Shown here piece after piece: positions 38,916 through 49,908 of a stretch of DNA of 64,000 bases (its first letter is position 1; every line of letters begins with the position of its first letter). The notes under the pieces were generated by a model. That model had not been told where the DNA came from. It worked only from the letters and a program-made list of their open reading frames with translations, and made no database searches. The stretch comes from Spartinivicinus ruber (lineage in GTDB: Bacteria > Pseudomonadota > Gammaproteobacteria > Pseudomonadales > Zooshikellaceae): assembly GCF_011009015.1 (NCBI RefSeq), contig NZ_CP048878.1, positions 1,711,001-1,775,000 of the forward strand, written 5' to 3'. The translations under genes and the position numbers were made by a program.

Positions 38916-40293
38916 GCGTAATCAACTGAGCACGATTAGTCGTCTAATACCCAACAGTCAATTATTAGGTAGTGATCAAACCTTTTCTGGATTAAGTATT
39001 GATACCCGCACTATTCAACCAGGTGAGTTATTTATTGCTCTAAAAGGTCCTAATTTTGATGGGCATGATTATATTGCAATAGCTAAGCAGCAAGGGGCAG
39101 TTGCAGCGGTTGTTGAAAAGCCAATTGAGGCTGAAAAGACAGCTGATATGCCAATCACTCAGCTAATCGTTGAGGATAGCCGAATAGCCTTGGGGCTGAT
39201 TGGTCAAATTAATCGTGAAGACTTTTCGGGGCCTTTAGTTGCATTAACTGGTAGCAGTGGCAAAACCACTGTTAAAGAAATGTTGGCGGCAATTTTTCAG
39301 CAGCAAGGTCCAACATTATCAACGGTTGGTAATTTAAATAATGATTTAGGGGCACCATTAACTTTAAGTCGTTTAACCGCAGAACATCAGTATGCAGTGA
39401 TTGAACTGGGCGCTAATGCAATAGGTGAAATAGCCTATACGAGTCAGCTTAGCAGACCTACGGTGTGTTTAATTAATAATGTGATGGCCGCTCATTTAGC
39501 AGGTTTTGGCTCATTAGAAAATACCGCGAAAGCTAAAGGAGAAATTACTCAAGGTTTAGTGGACGGTGGTACGGCAGTATTTAATGCTGATGATCAATTT
39601 TTTGGTTATTGGAAAACCTTGTTGCCAGAAAATCAGCAGTTATTAAGTTTCAGTGTTTTAAATACTGAAGCTCAAGTATATGCAACTCATGTTGAGCTTA
39701 TTGATCAGGGATTTCAGTTCAAAATACATCTACTGGATCACTGTTTTGACGTAACGCTTCCTTTACCAGGACGGCATAATATCGCCAATGCGCTGGCAGC
39801 GGCAGCGACTGCTTTTGCTGCAGGGAGTAGTCCGCAAGCAATTGCTGCAGGTCTTGGTGAAATACAGCCCGTTGCAGGGCGTGGTGTACAACTGTCAGGC
39901 AAAAAGGGGTGTCGGCTGATTGATGATACCTATAATGCTAACCCTGGCTCAGTAAAAGCAGCCATTCAACTATTAGCTCAATACCCTGGCAGGCGCCTGC
40001 TGGTACTGGGAGATATGGGGGAATTAGGTGAACAAGCTGAAGCGCTGCATTTTGAAGTGGGCCAGTTTGCCAAGCAACAGGGCTTGGATGGTTTGTATGC
40101 AGTAGGGCCACTCACTGAACAGAGTGTGATTGGGTTTGGTGAAGGTGCACAACACTTTAACAGTAAAGCCGAATTGGTTGAGTTTTTAGATAAACAATTA
40201 AGTGAGTCGTTAGTGGTTTTAATTAAAGGTTCTCGTAGTGCCAAAATGGAAACAGTGGTTACTGCTTGTCGAACGACAGGGGGTAATAGCTGA
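38908..40293 (+). CDS. murF: UDP-MurNAc-pentapeptide synthetase MurF
   Basis: The 461-residue Mur ligase adds D-Ala-D-Ala. Features are [19 protein letters not shown] in the N-domain, the ATP loop [12 protein letters not shown] (about 110-121), [10 protein letters not shown] in the central domain and VLGDMGELG in the C-domain. It overlaps the murE end by 8 nt and the mraY start by 1 nt. Ordinary length and all family blocks are present. Confidence 0.96.
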   Translation: MIKRNQLSTISRLIPNSQLLGSDQTFSGLSIDTRTIQPGELFIALKGPNFDGHDYIAIAKQQGAVAAVVEKPIEAEKTADMPITQLIVEDSRIALGLIGQINREDFSGPLVALTGSSGKTTVKEMLAAIFQQQGPTLSTVGNLNNDLGAPLTLSRLTAEHQYAVIELGANAIGEIAYTSQLSRPTVCLINNVMAAHLAGFGSLENTAKAKGEITQGLVDGGTAVFNADDQFFGYWKTLLPENQQLLSFSVLNTEAQVYATHVELIDQGFQFKIHLLDHCFDVTLPLPGRHNIANALAAAATAFAAGSSPQAIAAGLGEIQPVAGRGVQLSGKKGCRLIDDTYNANPGSVKAAIQLLAQYPGRRLLVLGDMGELGEQAEALHFEVGQFAKQQGLDGLYAVGPLTEQSVIGFGEGAQHFNSKAELVEFLDKQLSESLVVLIKGSRSAKMETVVTACRTTGGNS

Positions 40294-41372
40294 TGTTGTT
40301 ATGGCTAGCTGAGCTGTTAGCAAATTACGTAAGCAGTTTTAGTGTTTTTCAGTATTTAACTCTGCGCGCTATTTTTGGCGTGTTAACGGCATTAGGAATG
40401 TCTTTATGGCTTGGTCCGAAGATTATCAGGCATTTAACCAGCCGCCAAATTGGTCAGGCGGTACGTGACGATGGACCGCAAACCCATTTAAGTAAAGCGG
40501 GCACTCCAACAATGGGAGGTGCATTAATTATCGTAGCAATTGGTATAAGCACCTTATTATGGGCGGATTTATCCAATCGCTATGTGTGGGTGGTATTAGC
40601 TGTCACCTTTATTTTTGGAGCGGTAGGTTGGGTTGATGATTATCGAAAAGTCATCGAAAAAAATTCTCGAGGTTTACCTGCTCGATGGAAATATTTTTGG
40701 CAATCGGTTGCTGGATTAGGGGCTGCGATTTTTTTATATCAAACCTCTACGCCTGATCAGTTGCAATTGATTGTACCGGTGTTTAAAGAAGTAGCGATTA
40801 ATTTGGGCTTGTTTTTTGTGGTATTGGCTTATTTCGTAATCGTAGGAAGCAGTAATGCAGTCAATTTAACCGATGGTTTGGATGGTTTAGCTATTATGCC
40901 AACGGTAATGGTCGCTGGAGCCTTAGGAGTGTTTGCCTATTTAACTGGTCACGTGGGATTTGCTGAGTATTTGCATATTCCCTATATCAAAGGCAGTGGT
41001 GAGTTAGTGGTGATATGCGCGGCCATGGTGGGCGCAGGGCTTGGCTTTTTATGGTTTAACACTTATCCAGCACAGGTTTTTATGGGAGACGTAGGTGCAC
41101 TCTCCTTGGGGGCGGCGCTGGGGGTCATTGCGGTAATCGTAAGGCAGGAAATTGTTCTGTTTATCATGGGGGGAGTATTTGTAATGGAAACCGTTTCTGT
41201 GATTTTGCAGGTCGGTTCTTACAAATTAACAGGACGCCGGATTTTCCGCATGGCCCCTTTGCACCATCATTTTGAATTAAAAGGTTGGCCTGAACCACGA
41301 GTAATTGTGCGTTTTTGGATAATTACCTTAATGCTGGTTTTAGTTGGTTTGGCCACCTTAAAAGTACGTTAA
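40293..41372 (+). CDS. mraY: Phospho-MurNAc-pentapeptide transferase MraY
   Basis: The 359-residue polytopic enzyme (about 10 helices) forms lipid I on undecaprenyl phosphate. It shows the Mg-binding DDYRKV, the [10 protein letters not shown] loop, [16 protein letters not shown] and the [11 protein letters not shown] loop. All are conserved catalytic parts. Unlike the tight spacing elsewhere in the cluster, 244 bp separate it from murD. Confidence 0.97.
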   Translation: MLLWLAELLANYVSSFSVFQYLTLRAIFGVLTALGMSLWLGPKIIRHLTSRQIGQAVRDDGPQTHLSKAGTPTMGGALIIVAIGISTLLWADLSNRYVWVVLAVTFIFGAVGWVDDYRKVIEKNSRGLPARWKYFWQSVAGLGAAIFLYQTSTPDQLQLIVPVFKEVAINLGLFFVVLAYFVIVGSSNAVNLTDGLDGLAIMPTVMVAGALGVFAYLTGHVGFAEYLHIPYIKGSGELVVICAAMVGAGLGFLWFNTYPAQVFMGDVGALSLGAALGVIAVIVRQEIVLFIMGGVFVMETVSVILQVGSYKLTGRRIFRMAPLHHHFELKGWPEPRVIVRFWIITLMLVLVGLATLKVR

Positions 41373-41616
41373 TAAGATAAAACGGGTAGCATCTTTAAAA
41401 ATGCAGTTTCAAAGGTGCTTAAAGGTAAATGAGAAATCGTCAATTCGAATGGTTTTTAGAGAAGAGGCCGGCAAGCGATGAAGCCTCATGAGCCTATAAA
41501 TAATGGGTAACTAGGGTGAAGACAGTTTATTGCTCCTGCATAAACTGCATTTACACCATCCGTGGTGTTTAGCGATGGCAACAAACCCTAAAAGCTATTC
41601 GGGAAGAGTGTAGTAA

Positions 41617-42981
41617 TTGAATACTGAAATGATTACATCAGACCAGCTAAGGGTAGTCATCGGTTTAGGTAAAACTGGCTATTCTTGCGCTCGTTTTCTG
41701 GTTGAACAAGGGCACCGGGTAATGGTGGTAGACTCACGACAGTCGCCGCCTTACTTGCCACAATTGCAACAGGATTTCCCAGAATTGCCCATCAAACTGG
41801 GTGTATTTGATAGTAATCTGTTAAAGCAAGCTTCAGAGTTAATTGTCAGCCCAGGTATTGCATTGACTGAGCCTGCTATTGCTGATGCGATAGCTGCAGG
41901 TGTGCCAGTAGTCGGGGATATTGAGTTGTTTGCCCGAGCGTTAGAGGATACACCGGTGATTGCGATTACTGGCTCCAATGGTAAGAGTACAGTCACCACC
42001 TTAGTCGGGGAAATGGCTGCTGTTGCAGGTATTAAAGTAGCCGTTGGCGGTAATATTGGTAGGCCTGTACTGGAGTTGTTAACTGAAAAAGCGGATTTAT
42101 ATGTACTTGAACTATCGAGTTTTCAGTTAGAAACCACTTATTCGTTAAAACCAGCAGTGGCTTGTATTTTAAATATCAGTCCAGACCATATGGATCGCTA
42201 TGCAGATTTATCTGCTTATCATAAGGCGAAGCAGAGAATTTTCCGAGGTGCACAAAGTGTGGTGTTTAATCGCCAAGATGCTTTAACTCAGCCATTGGTT
42301 CCAAGTAGTGTACCTCAGGTGTCGTTTGGGTTGAATGAGCCTGATTTGAAACATTTTGGCTGTCGCCAGTCAAACAACACTGTGCAACTGTCGTATGGGC
42401 TGGATGAGTGGCTGGACAGTCAGCAGCTATTGATTAAAGGCAGTCATAACCAGGCTAATGTATTGGCTGCATTAGCGATTGGTCATCAGTTACATTGGTC
42501 AAAGCCTTCCATGCTAACAGCAATCAAGCAGTTTAAAGGGTTGCCTCACCGTTGTGAGTGGGTGGCTGAGCATAATCAGGTCACTTTTATTAATGATACT
42601 AAAGCGACCAATGTGGGGGCTGCGAAAGCTTCAATAGAAGGGTTAGGTGAGCAATTAACCGGAAAAATTATTTTATTGGCGGGTGGTGATGGTAAAGGCG
42701 CTGATTTTAGCGAGTTGAAACCAGCCATCGCAAAATATGTAAAATGTTTGTTGACCTTTGGTTGTGATGGTGAGCGCTTAGCCGCTGAAGTTGCAGGGGC
42801 TGCTGAGCAACAGTCTGTTACCGGTCTTAGCGAAGCAATATTACAAGCAGTTAATTATGCGAAGCCAGGAGATTTAGTGTTATTAGCACCCGCTTGTGCC
42901 AGTTTTGATATGTTTACCAACTTTGAACAGCGTGGTGAGGTGTTTAAGCAAATAGTAATGAGGTTTATTGATGCCCAGTAA
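41617..42981 (+). CDS. murD: UDP-MurNAc-L-Ala:D-glutamate ligase MurD
   Basis: The 454-residue ligase has a Rossmann N-domain (VVIGLGKTGYS), ATP loop TGSNGKSTVTTL (about 115-126), the PDHMDRY segment and FINDTKATN with the C-domain AGGDGKG. I use the TTG at 41617 because GGAAGAG lies 8 nt before it. The ATG at 41629 is too far from that site but would remove only four residues. The last 11 nt overlap ftsW. Confidence 0.95.
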   Translation: MNTEMITSDQLRVVIGLGKTGYSCARFLVEQGHRVMVVDSRQSPPYLPQLQQDFPELPIKLGVFDSNLLKQASELIVSPGIALTEPAIADAIAAGVPVVGDIELFARALEDTPVIAITGSNGKSTVTTLVGEMAAVAGIKVAVGGNIGRPVLELLTEKADLYVLELSSFQLETTYSLKPAVACILNISPDHMDRYADLSAYHKAKQRIFRGAQSVVFNRQDALTQPLVPSSVPQVSFGLNEPDLKHFGCRQSNNTVQLSYGLDEWLDSQQLLIKGSHNQANVLAALAIGHQLHWSKPSMLTAIKQFKGLPHRCEWVAEHNQVTFINDTKATNVGAAKASIEGLGEQLTGKIILLAGGDGKGADFSELKPAIAKYVKCLLTFGCDGERLAAEVAGAAEQQSVTGLSEAILQAVNYAKPGDLVLLAPACASFDMFTNFEQRGEVFKQIVMRFIDAQ

Positions 42982-44131
42982 GCCGCTGAAAAACTCACCG
43001 GTTGACTTGCCTTTGCTATTAATTGCTATTGCGCTTTTAGCATTAGGATTGGTGATGGTGACCTCTGCTTCAATTGAAGTGGCTGCATCTCAATATAAAG
43101 ACCCGCTGTTTCATTTTTACCGGCAATTGACTTATTTATTAATGAGTTTATTGTTAGCCGGCTGCGTATTTATGGTGCCAATGGATACCTGGCTGAAACT
43201 GGGGCCTGCCTTGTTATTTACTGCAATGGGGCTGTTAATTGCAGTATTACTAATTGGCCGGGAAATTAATGGCAGTGTGCGCTGGATCAGTCTAGGGCTA
43301 TTTAACTTACAAGCATCTGAGCTGGCTAAATTATTTTTTATTATTTATTTGGCTGGTTATTCCATCAGGCAGCAAGATGCTGTGCAAAATACCTGGCTGG
43401 GGTTAATTAAACCCATGGGGTTACTGTCCGTTGCAACATTATTGCTGCTGCTGGAGCCCGATTTTGGTGCTGTGGTTGTATTAATGAGCACTGCTATTGG
43501 CATGTTATTTATGGCTGGGGTCAAGTTATGGCGATTTTCCATTTTAATTTTAGTGTGTGCAGGTGCTGTTGCTGCAATCGCTGTTTCACAACCCTATCGA
43601 CTAGCCAGGTTAACCACTTATATCGACCCCTGGAGCCACCAGTTTGATAGTGGTTATCAGCTTACTCAGGCCCTAATTGCATTTGGCCGTGGTGAATGGC
43701 TTGGAGTAGGGTTGGGAAATAGTATACAAAAGTCATTTTATTTGCCTGAGGCTCATACCGATTTTGTTTTCGCTGTTTTAGCAGAAGAAACAGGATTAGT
43801 TGGAGCGTTAATTGTTACTGGTTTGTTGGTTGGGCTAACTTTACGGGCACTTTTTGTTGGTTTGCAGGCGCAACGGCGGGGCCTTACTTTTTCAGGTTAT
43901 TTAGCTTATGGCATTGGCTTGTTATTTGGTATGCAATCATTAATTAATATTGGTGTAAATACTGGTTTATTACCAACTAAAGGATTAACCCTGCCTTTTT
44001 TAAGTTATGGTGGCAGTAGCTTAATTGTTAACTGTCTTGCGCTTGCTGTTTTATTTCGCGTTGACTATGAATCCAGGCTTATTGCAGGAAAGCCTTCCCC
44101 AAAAAAACGTAACAAGGGGAGGTCAAACTAA
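42971..44131 (+). CDS. ftsW: Septal peptidoglycan polymerase FtsW (SEDS)
   Basis: The 386-residue SEDS glycosyltransferase has about ten membrane helices. It includes the conserved segments GREINGSVRWISLG, QASELAKLFFI, LLEPDFGAVVV (catalytic Asp region), AHTDFVFAVLAEE and LPFLSYGGSS. It polymerises glycan strands with FtsI. The ATG at 42971 follows a TTG at 42968 and overlaps the murD end by 11 nt. The next gene, murG, overlaps by 1 nt. Confidence 0.96.
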   Translation: MPSKPLKNSPVDLPLLLIAIALLALGLVMVTSASIEVAASQYKDPLFHFYRQLTYLLMSLLLAGCVFMVPMDTWLKLGPALLFTAMGLLIAVLLIGREINGSVRWISLGLFNLQASELAKLFFIIYLAGYSIRQQDAVQNTWLGLIKPMGLLSVATLLLLLEPDFGAVVVLMSTAIGMLFMAGVKLWRFSILILVCAGAVAAIAVSQPYRLARLTTYIDPWSHQFDSGYQLTQALIAFGRGEWLGVGLGNSIQKSFYLPEAHTDFVFAVLAEETGLVGALIVTGLLVGLTLRALFVGLQAQRRGLTFSGYLAYGIGLLFGMQSLINIGVNTGLLPTKGLTLPFLSYGGSSLIVNCLALAVLFRVDYESRLIAGKPSPKKRNKGRSN

Positions 44132-45219
44132 TGAGTCAAATGGAATATAAAGGCACTGTTGTCATTATGGCGGGAGGCACAGGTGGACATATTTTTCCCG
44201 CTTTAGCTACCGCGAACTTATTTAAGGCCAAAGGGTATGAGGTACACTGGTTAGGAACAGAAAACAGTATGGAAGCGGAGCTTATTCCCAATTATGAACT
44301 GCCAATTACACTAATCCCTATTAAAGGTATTCGTGGAAAAGGGGTAGGTGATTTGGTTAAAGCGCCAGTTCGTTTAATCCGCTCTATATGGCAGGCAATG
44401 AAATTATTTAAGCAGCTAAAGCCGACTTGTGTCTTAGGTATGGGTGGGTTTGTGACTGGTCCTGGTGGTGTCGCAGCAAAATTGCTCGGCGTACCTTTAG
44501 TGATTCATGAGCAAAATGCCATTCCTGGTTTGACTAACCAGTTGCTTGCAAAAGTTGCTAATCGGGTATTGGAAGCATTTCCTGGCACTTTTCAAAATCA
44601 GCAAAAAGTATTTTGTACAGGTAACCCGGTGCGTACAGAAATTGTAAGTGGTAATTCCTCCAAGCAGCCTCAGCAACCCCTTAAATTATTGGTTGTGGGA
44701 GGGAGTTTGGGAGCTAAAGCCATCAATGACCTTATGCCTGTGGTGGTAAAAAACTGTATTGACCAAGGGGTTGCTATTGAAATTTGGCATCAAACGGGTA
44801 AGCAGCATTTTGCTGAAGTTGAAGCAAACTATCAGACTGAGGGTTTTGCCAATATAAACGTAGAGCCATTTATTGCTGATATGGCTGCTGCTTATCAGTG
44901 GGCTGATCTTGTTTTGTGTCGATCAGGTGCATTAACCGTTTCTGAGTTGGCTAGTGCTGGGGTGGCGGCGTTATTGGTGCCATTTCCATTTGCAGTAGAT
45001 GATCATCAAACTAAAAATGCAGAATTTTTAGTGCGTAATGAAGCTGCAGTATTAATTCCACAATCAACACTAACTGTTGAAAAACTGGTAGCTATGTTAA
45101 TTGATTTTTCAAAATCTCCAGAAAAACTTGTTGCGATGGCAAACAATGCCCATCAGCTTGCTGAGCCTGAAGCTACCAATAAAGTTGTTCAGCATTGTTT
45201 AGAGGTAAGCTATGGGTAA
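44131..45219 (+). CDS. murG: Lipid II synthase MurG
   Basis: The 362-residue GT28 glycosyltransferase adds GlcNAc to lipid I at the inner face of the membrane. Motifs: [14 protein letters not shown] (about 12-25), [38 protein letters not shown] and the C-domain [12 protein letters not shown] with [14 protein letters not shown]. Complete length. It overlaps murC by 8 nt. Confidence 0.96.
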   Translation: MSQMEYKGTVVIMAGGTGGHIFPALATANLFKAKGYEVHWLGTENSMEAELIPNYELPITLIPIKGIRGKGVGDLVKAPVRLIRSIWQAMKLFKQLKPTCVLGMGGFVTGPGGVAAKLLGVPLVIHEQNAIPGLTNQLLAKVANRVLEAFPGTFQNQQKVFCTGNPVRTEIVSGNSSKQPQQPLKLLVVGGSLGAKAINDLMPVVVKNCIDQGVAIEIWHQTGKQHFAEVEANYQTEGFANINVEPFIADMAAAYQWADLVLCRSGALTVSELASAGVAALLVPFPFAVDDHQTKNAEFLVRNEAAVLIPQSTLTVEKLVAMLIDFSKSPEKLVAMANNAHQLAEPEATNKVVQHCLEVSYG

Positions 45220-46687
45220 CCACACACAACAATTGTCGACAGTTTTTGAAGTGCCTGAAATGCGTCGAATACGCCGAATCCATTTTGTTGGAATTGGTGG
45301 TGCTGGCATGTGTGGTATTGCCGAAGTGCTGTTAAATCAGGGTTATGAAATCAGTGGCTCTGATATTAAAGCCTCTGCTGTAACAGACCGTTTAGCATCG
45401 CTAGGGGTAACAATTTGTATTGGTCATAAATCTGAGCATGTGGCAAATGCCAGTGTGGTGGTGGTGTCTACTGCTGTCGCTGCAGATAACCCTGAAGTAT
45501 TAGCGGCTCAAAAGCAGCGCATTCCGATCGTACCGCGAGCAGAAATGTTGGCAGAATTAATGCGTTATCGTCATGGAATTGCGATTGCGGGTACTCATGG
45601 TAAAACTACAACCACTAGTTTGATGGCTTCTGTATTGGCTCAGGGTGGCTTTGATCCCACTTTTGTCATTGGTGGTAAATTAAACTCTGCTGGTACCAAT
45701 GCTAAATTAGGCGGCAGTCGTTACCTAGTGGCCGAAGCGGATGAAAGCGATGCCTCTTTTCTGCATTTACAACCAATGATTACAGTAGTTACCAATATTG
45801 ATGCTGACCATATGGCAACCTATGAAGGTGATTTTGAAAAACTCAAACAAACCTTTATCGATTTTCTACATCATCTGCCGTTTTATGGATTAGCTGTATT
45901 GTGTATAGATGACCCTGTGGTAAGGGAGATTTTACCGCAAGTTAAACGTCCCACCGTCACTTATGGCTTAACCAATGAAGCTGATTATTGGGCAGATAAT
46001 ATTCAACAACAAGCTACCCAAACGACTTTTTCTGCACATTGCGCTGGTGAAGAAAAACCGCTTGAAATTACCCTTAACATGCCAGGTACGCACAATGTAT
46101 TAAATGCTTTGGCAACGATTGCTATTGCAAAAGACGAAGGTATTGTTAATCAAGATATTATTACTGCACTGGCTGGTTTTCAGGGAGTGGGGCGTCGCTT
46201 TCAAGTTTATGGAGAGTTTCAGACCGGTGTAGGTGAGATTATGCTGGTGGACGATTATGGCCACCATCCAAGAGAAGTTGAGGCAACTATTAATGCTATT
46301 AGGCAGGGCTGGCCAGACAAAAGACTGGTAATGATTTATCAACCACATCGTTATAGTCGTACTCGAGATTTGTATGAAGATTTTGTTGACGTGTTATCTG
46401 AAGTCGATGTGCTGCTGTTGATGGAAGTTTACCCGGCGGGAGAAAAGCCTATCAAAGGGGCTGATGGTCCAAGCTTGTGTCGCAGTATTCGTCAACGGGG
46501 CAAATTGGAGCCTATATATGTTAAGCGAGATGCTGATGTTGCCAGTATTTTGGGAGATATTATTCAGGAAGGTGATCTGCTAATCACTCAGGGCGCGGGT
46601 GATATTGGTGGTGTGGCCAATCATTTAGCAGAAATTAAATGCTGTTTTGTCAATGATAAAAATACAGCAGAAAAAGGTGAAGCATGA
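45212..46687 (+). CDS. murC: UDP-MurNAc:L-alanine ligase MurC
   Basis: The 491-residue ligase makes the first peptide addition. It has an N-terminal [15 protein letters not shown] loop, ATP site [11 protein letters not shown] (about 128-138), [20 protein letters not shown] and [13 protein letters not shown]. The start (MGNHTQQ) lies within the end of murG and the stop overlaps ddlB by 4 nt, so translation is likely coupled. Confidence 0.96.
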   Translation: MGNHTQQLSTVFEVPEMRRIRRIHFVGIGGAGMCGIAEVLLNQGYEISGSDIKASAVTDRLASLGVTICIGHKSEHVANASVVVVSTAVAADNPEVLAAQKQRIPIVPRAEMLAELMRYRHGIAIAGTHGKTTTTSLMASVLAQGGFDPTFVIGGKLNSAGTNAKLGGSRYLVAEADESDASFLHLQPMITVVTNIDADHMATYEGDFEKLKQTFIDFLHHLPFYGLAVLCIDDPVVREILPQVKRPTVTYGLTNEADYWADNIQQQATQTTFSAHCAGEEKPLEITLNMPGTHNVLNALATIAIAKDEGIVNQDIITALAGFQGVGRRFQVYGEFQTGVGEIMLVDDYGHHPREVEATINAIRQGWPDKRLVMIYQPHRYSRTRDLYEDFVDVLSEVDVLLLMEVYPAGEKPIKGADGPSLCRSIRQRGKLEPIYVKRDADVASILGDIIQEGDLLITQGAGDIGGVANHLAEIKCCFVNDKNTAEKGEA

Positions 46688-47595
46688 ATAATCAGTTTGG
46701 GCATGTAGCAGTGCTTTATGGTGGTTTATCTGCAGAGAGAGATGTATCACTAAAAAGTGGCCGGGAAATTTATCAGGCATTAATCGATGTAGGCGTTGAT
46801 GCTTCATTAGTTGATGTGGGTAAAAATGTTGTCCAACAGTTGCAGGATATCAAGCCGATTGATATTGCATTTATCGCTTTACATGGCCGAGGTGGTGAAG
46901 ACGGTACTTTGCAGGCACTATTGGAATTTCTGGAAATTCCTTATACCGGTAGTGGTGTATTAGCTTCAGCGTTAGCAATGGATAAATACCGCTCTAAATT
47001 ACTTTGGCAAGGTTTGGGGTTGCCAACACCAATGTTTCAGTTGTTTCAGAAAAGTCTGCAAACCTCTGAGTTGTCACCCAAAGTCACATTTCCTTGTGTG
47101 CTAAAGCCTGCGAAAGAAGGCTCAAGCATAGGTATTACTAAAGTGAATACAGCTGAAGATTTTTCTGCAGCTTTAGCAACCGCTCAGCAGTTTGATGATG
47201 ATGTATTGGCAGAGCCTTGGATTACGGGTGCAGAGTTTACCGTTGCTATTTTAAATGGGCAGGCACTTCCGCCAATTGAGTTAAAAACCGACAGAACATT
47301 TTATGACTATGAGGCCAAATATATAGCCAACGATACTCAATATATTTGTCCGTGCAACTTATCGCTAGGTAAGCAACATGAATTAAAAAAGCTGGCACTA
47401 GAAGCTTTTTATAGTTTAGGTTGTGAAGGTTGGGGCCGTGTGGATGTGATGCAAGATCAAGCAGGTGACTTTTGGTTATTAGAAGTCAATACAATACCTG
47501 GCATGACTGACCATAGTTTAGTGCCAATGGCTGCTAAAGAGGCAGGCTATAGTTTTTCAAAATTAGTATTAGAAATCCTGGCTACGACACAATAG
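46684..47595 (+). CDS. ddlB: D-alanine-D-alanine ligase
   Basis: The 303-residue ATP-grasp ligase has the N-terminal [40 protein letters not shown], the EFTVAILNG strand and the C-terminal [17 protein letters not shown] with its metal-binding Glu/Asn. It provides D-Ala-D-Ala to MurF. Position between murC and ftsQ marks it as the dcw-cluster form, ddlB. Confidence 0.95.
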   Translation: MNNQFGHVAVLYGGLSAERDVSLKSGREIYQALIDVGVDASLVDVGKNVVQQLQDIKPIDIAFIALHGRGGEDGTLQALLEFLEIPYTGSGVLASALAMDKYRSKLLWQGLGLPTPMFQLFQKSLQTSELSPKVTFPCVLKPAKEGSSIGITKVNTAEDFSAALATAQQFDDDVLAEPWITGAEFTVAILNGQALPPIELKTDRTFYDYEAKYIANDTQYICPCNLSLGKQHELKKLALEAFYSLGCEGWGRVDVMQDQAGDFWLLEVNTIPGMTDHSLVPMAAKEAGYSFSKLVLEILATTQ

Positions 47596-47609
47596 ATTCA
47601 TAGGCAATA

Positions 47610-48425
47610 ATGATGTACCCTGTGCGGTTACGCGACAATAATGGTATAAATCGTAAGCAAGCAAAACGTCGAGGTGCGAGTAAAAAAAAACGAGTACAAA
47701 AAAAGTCAATAAAATGGAGCAGGTTGCTGGCGAACTTTCTAAAATTATCTCTAGTAGCTTGTTTTATTGGTTTGAGTATTTGGTACTGGCCAAAGCTAAC
47801 AGACTATTTTAATCAGCCTGTTAAACGGGTTCAGGTGGAAGGCCAGTTTGCTGCATTAAAAAAAGTACAAGTGCGGCAGCTGGTAGAACCTTATTTAAGC
47901 AGCCGTTTTTTTAACATTGACTTAACGGGACTACAAGCTGATTTAGAAAAAGTACCTTGGGTAGAATCTGTTGCCTTACGACGAGTGTGGCCAGATCAAA
48001 TCAAGGCAAAGATAGTAGAACACATAGCAGTGGCGCGCTGGAATGATGATGAGCTGTTAAGTAACAAAGGAAGTCGTTTTAAACCCGAAAAGTTGACAGG
48101 GTTAAAAGGCTTACCAAAGTTAACTGGCCCAACAGGAACAGAACAACAGGTTATGGCTCAATATCATAAAATAGCGCAGCTTATTCGCCCATTAGGGATG
48201 TCAGTTAATGAGTTAAGTGTTAGTTCCAGGGGCGCGCTAGTATTTGTAACTAATAACTTTCAAGTACTGGTTGGCAGAGATGATGTAATTAAGAAAATAC
48301 AGCGCTTCGTTAAAGTTTATAAAACACAACTGGCGATAAAAAAAGAGTCAATTAAATCAGTTGATGTACGTTATAGCAGTGGCGTGGCAGTGACTTGGAA
48401 AACAAGTGAAATCAGCAGTGAATAA
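47610..48425 (+). CDS. ftsQ: Cell division protein FtsQ
   Basis: The 271-residue bitopic protein has a very basic cytoplasmic N-terminus (RKQAKRRGASKKKRVQKK), one helix (about 45-62) and a POTRA domain starting at VKRVQVEGQFAALKKVQVRQLVEPYL, then the FtsQ beta domain. It links FtsLB to the divisome. Two ATGs are adjacent at 47610 and 47613. The gap of 176 bp to ftsA may contain promoters, but I see no clear one. Confidence 0.94.
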   Translation: MMYPVRLRDNNGINRKQAKRRGASKKKRVQKKSIKWSRLLANFLKLSLVACFIGLSIWYWPKLTDYFNQPVKRVQVEGQFAALKKVQVRQLVEPYLSSRFFNIDLTGLQADLEKVPWVESVALRRVWPDQIKAKIVEHIAVARWNDDELLSNKGSRFKPEKLTGLKGLPKLTGPTGTEQQVMAQYHKIAQLIRPLGMSVNELSVSSRGALVFVTNNFQVLVGRDDVIKKIQRFVKVYKTQLAIKKESIKSVDVRYSSGVAVTWKTSEISSE

Positions 48426-48601
48426 TTCAGATGGGAATTAGCGTTAAGGCAAAACAGCAACGAAGAAAAGTAGCGTCAAGGAAAATAGCAGCAAGGGCAC
48501 AAATTGGAATGGGGTGTAAATTTCATATACCCAGAGCGTAACATTAAGTGTTCGCGAGGGTATAACTTCACTTGAAGTGTAATGGGTAGGAAGGTTTTCG
48601 A

Positions 48602-49840
48602 ATGGCAACGTCTCAAGACGGAAAAATGATAGTCGGTCTAGACATCGGTACATCTAAAGTAGTCGCTATAGTAGGTGAGGTGGCTGATGATGGCACGTTG
48701 AAAGTGGTAGGCATTGGTGCTCATCCGTCACGTGGGTTGAAAAAAGGCGTTGTTGTTAATATTGAGTCTACAGTTCAATCTATTCAGAGAGCAATAGAAG
48801 AAGCTGAATTAATGGCTGGCTGTCAGATTCATTCTGTGTATGCAGGGATAGCAGGCAGTCATATTAACAGTTTGAATTCTCATGGCATTGTGGCTATTCG
48901 AGACCGTGAAGTTTCCCCTGCGGATGTGGATCGTGTAATTGATGCGGCACAGGCCGTAGCGATTCCTGCTGATCAAAAAATTCTCCATATTTTACCGCAA
49001 GAATATGTGGTGGATACACAGGAAGGAGTGAAAGAGCCTTTGGGTATGTCAGGGGTTCGACTGGAAGCAAAAGTGCACTTGGTTACTTGCGCAGTGAATG
49101 CGGCACAAAATATTGAAAAATGCGTAAAACGTTGCAATTTAGAAGTAGAAGATATCATTTTAGAACAGTTGGCTTCCAGTTATTCGGTATTAACCGAAGA
49201 TGAAAAAGAATTAGGTGTTTGTTTAGTTGATATTGGTGGTGGGACGACTGATATTGCCATATTTACCAGTGGTTCAATTCGTCACACAGAAGTGATTCCT
49301 ATTGCTGGTGATCAAGTAACTAATGATATTGCGATGGCGCTACGCACACCAACCCAGCATGCAGAAGAAATTAAAATTAAATACGCCTGTGCACTTACTC
49401 AGTTAGCCCGGGCAGAAGAGCTTATTAAAGTTCCCAGTGTCGGTGATCGTCCACCACGAGATTTGTCACGACAGGCATTGGCAGAAGTAGTCGAGCCCCG
49501 TTACGAGGAATTGTTTACGTTAGTGCAAGGTGCGCTGAGGCGTAGTGGGTTTGAAGAGCTAATTCCAGCGGGCATTGTACTAACTGGTGGTACAGCAAAA
49601 ATGGAAGGTGTTGTGGAATTAGCTGAGGAAATTTTTCATATGCCCGTCAGGTTAGGCATGCCTACGGATATTAAAGGACTTTCTGATGTGGTAAAAAACC
49701 CAATTTTCTCGACAGGTGTCGGGTTATTGCATTATGGCCTACAGCATCAAAAAGAAGGTAATGTTGCCATACCAGTAAGATCTGTCGCTAAAGAAAGTAT
49801 CTTTAGCCGGATGAAACATTGGTTTCAGGGAAACTTTTAA
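48602..49840 (+). CDS. ftsA: Cell division protein FtsA
   Basis: The 412-residue actin-like protein anchors FtsZ to the membrane. It has GLDIGTSKVVAIVGE (phosphate 1), an inserted 1C domain, VDIGGGTTDIAIF (phosphate 2), and TGGTAKMEGV (adenosine). The C-terminal amphipathic helix (FSRMKHWFQGNF) is the membrane-targeting sequence. Preceded by AGGAAGG about 9 nt before the ATG. Confidence 0.97.
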   Translation: MATSQDGKMIVGLDIGTSKVVAIVGEVADDGTLKVVGIGAHPSRGLKKGVVVNIESTVQSIQRAIEEAELMAGCQIHSVYAGIAGSHINSLNSHGIVAIRDREVSPADVDRVIDAAQAVAIPADQKILHILPQEYVVDTQEGVKEPLGMSGVRLEAKVHLVTCAVNAAQNIEKCVKRCNLEVEDIILEQLASSYSVLTEDEKELGVCLVDIGGGTTDIAIFTSGSIRHTEVIPIAGDQVTNDIAMALRTPTQHAEEIKIKYACALTQLARAEELIKVPSVGDRPPRDLSRQALAEVVEPRYEELFTLVQGALRRSGFEELIPAGIVLTGGTAKMEGVVELAEEIFHMPVRLGMPTDIKGLSDVVKNPIFSTGVGLLHYGLQHQKEGNVAIPVRSVAKESIFSRMKHWFQGNF

Positions 49841-49908
49841 CAGGAGTAATGATAATTAATACAAATTAAATTGAGTAGCAGTAGATAGTTGAGAGAAAGG
49901 AGAGGGTT

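Noticed and set aside
41401-41481. 26-codon ORF between mraY and murD
   Set aside because: No ribosome binding site and no recognisable sequence; expected by chance.
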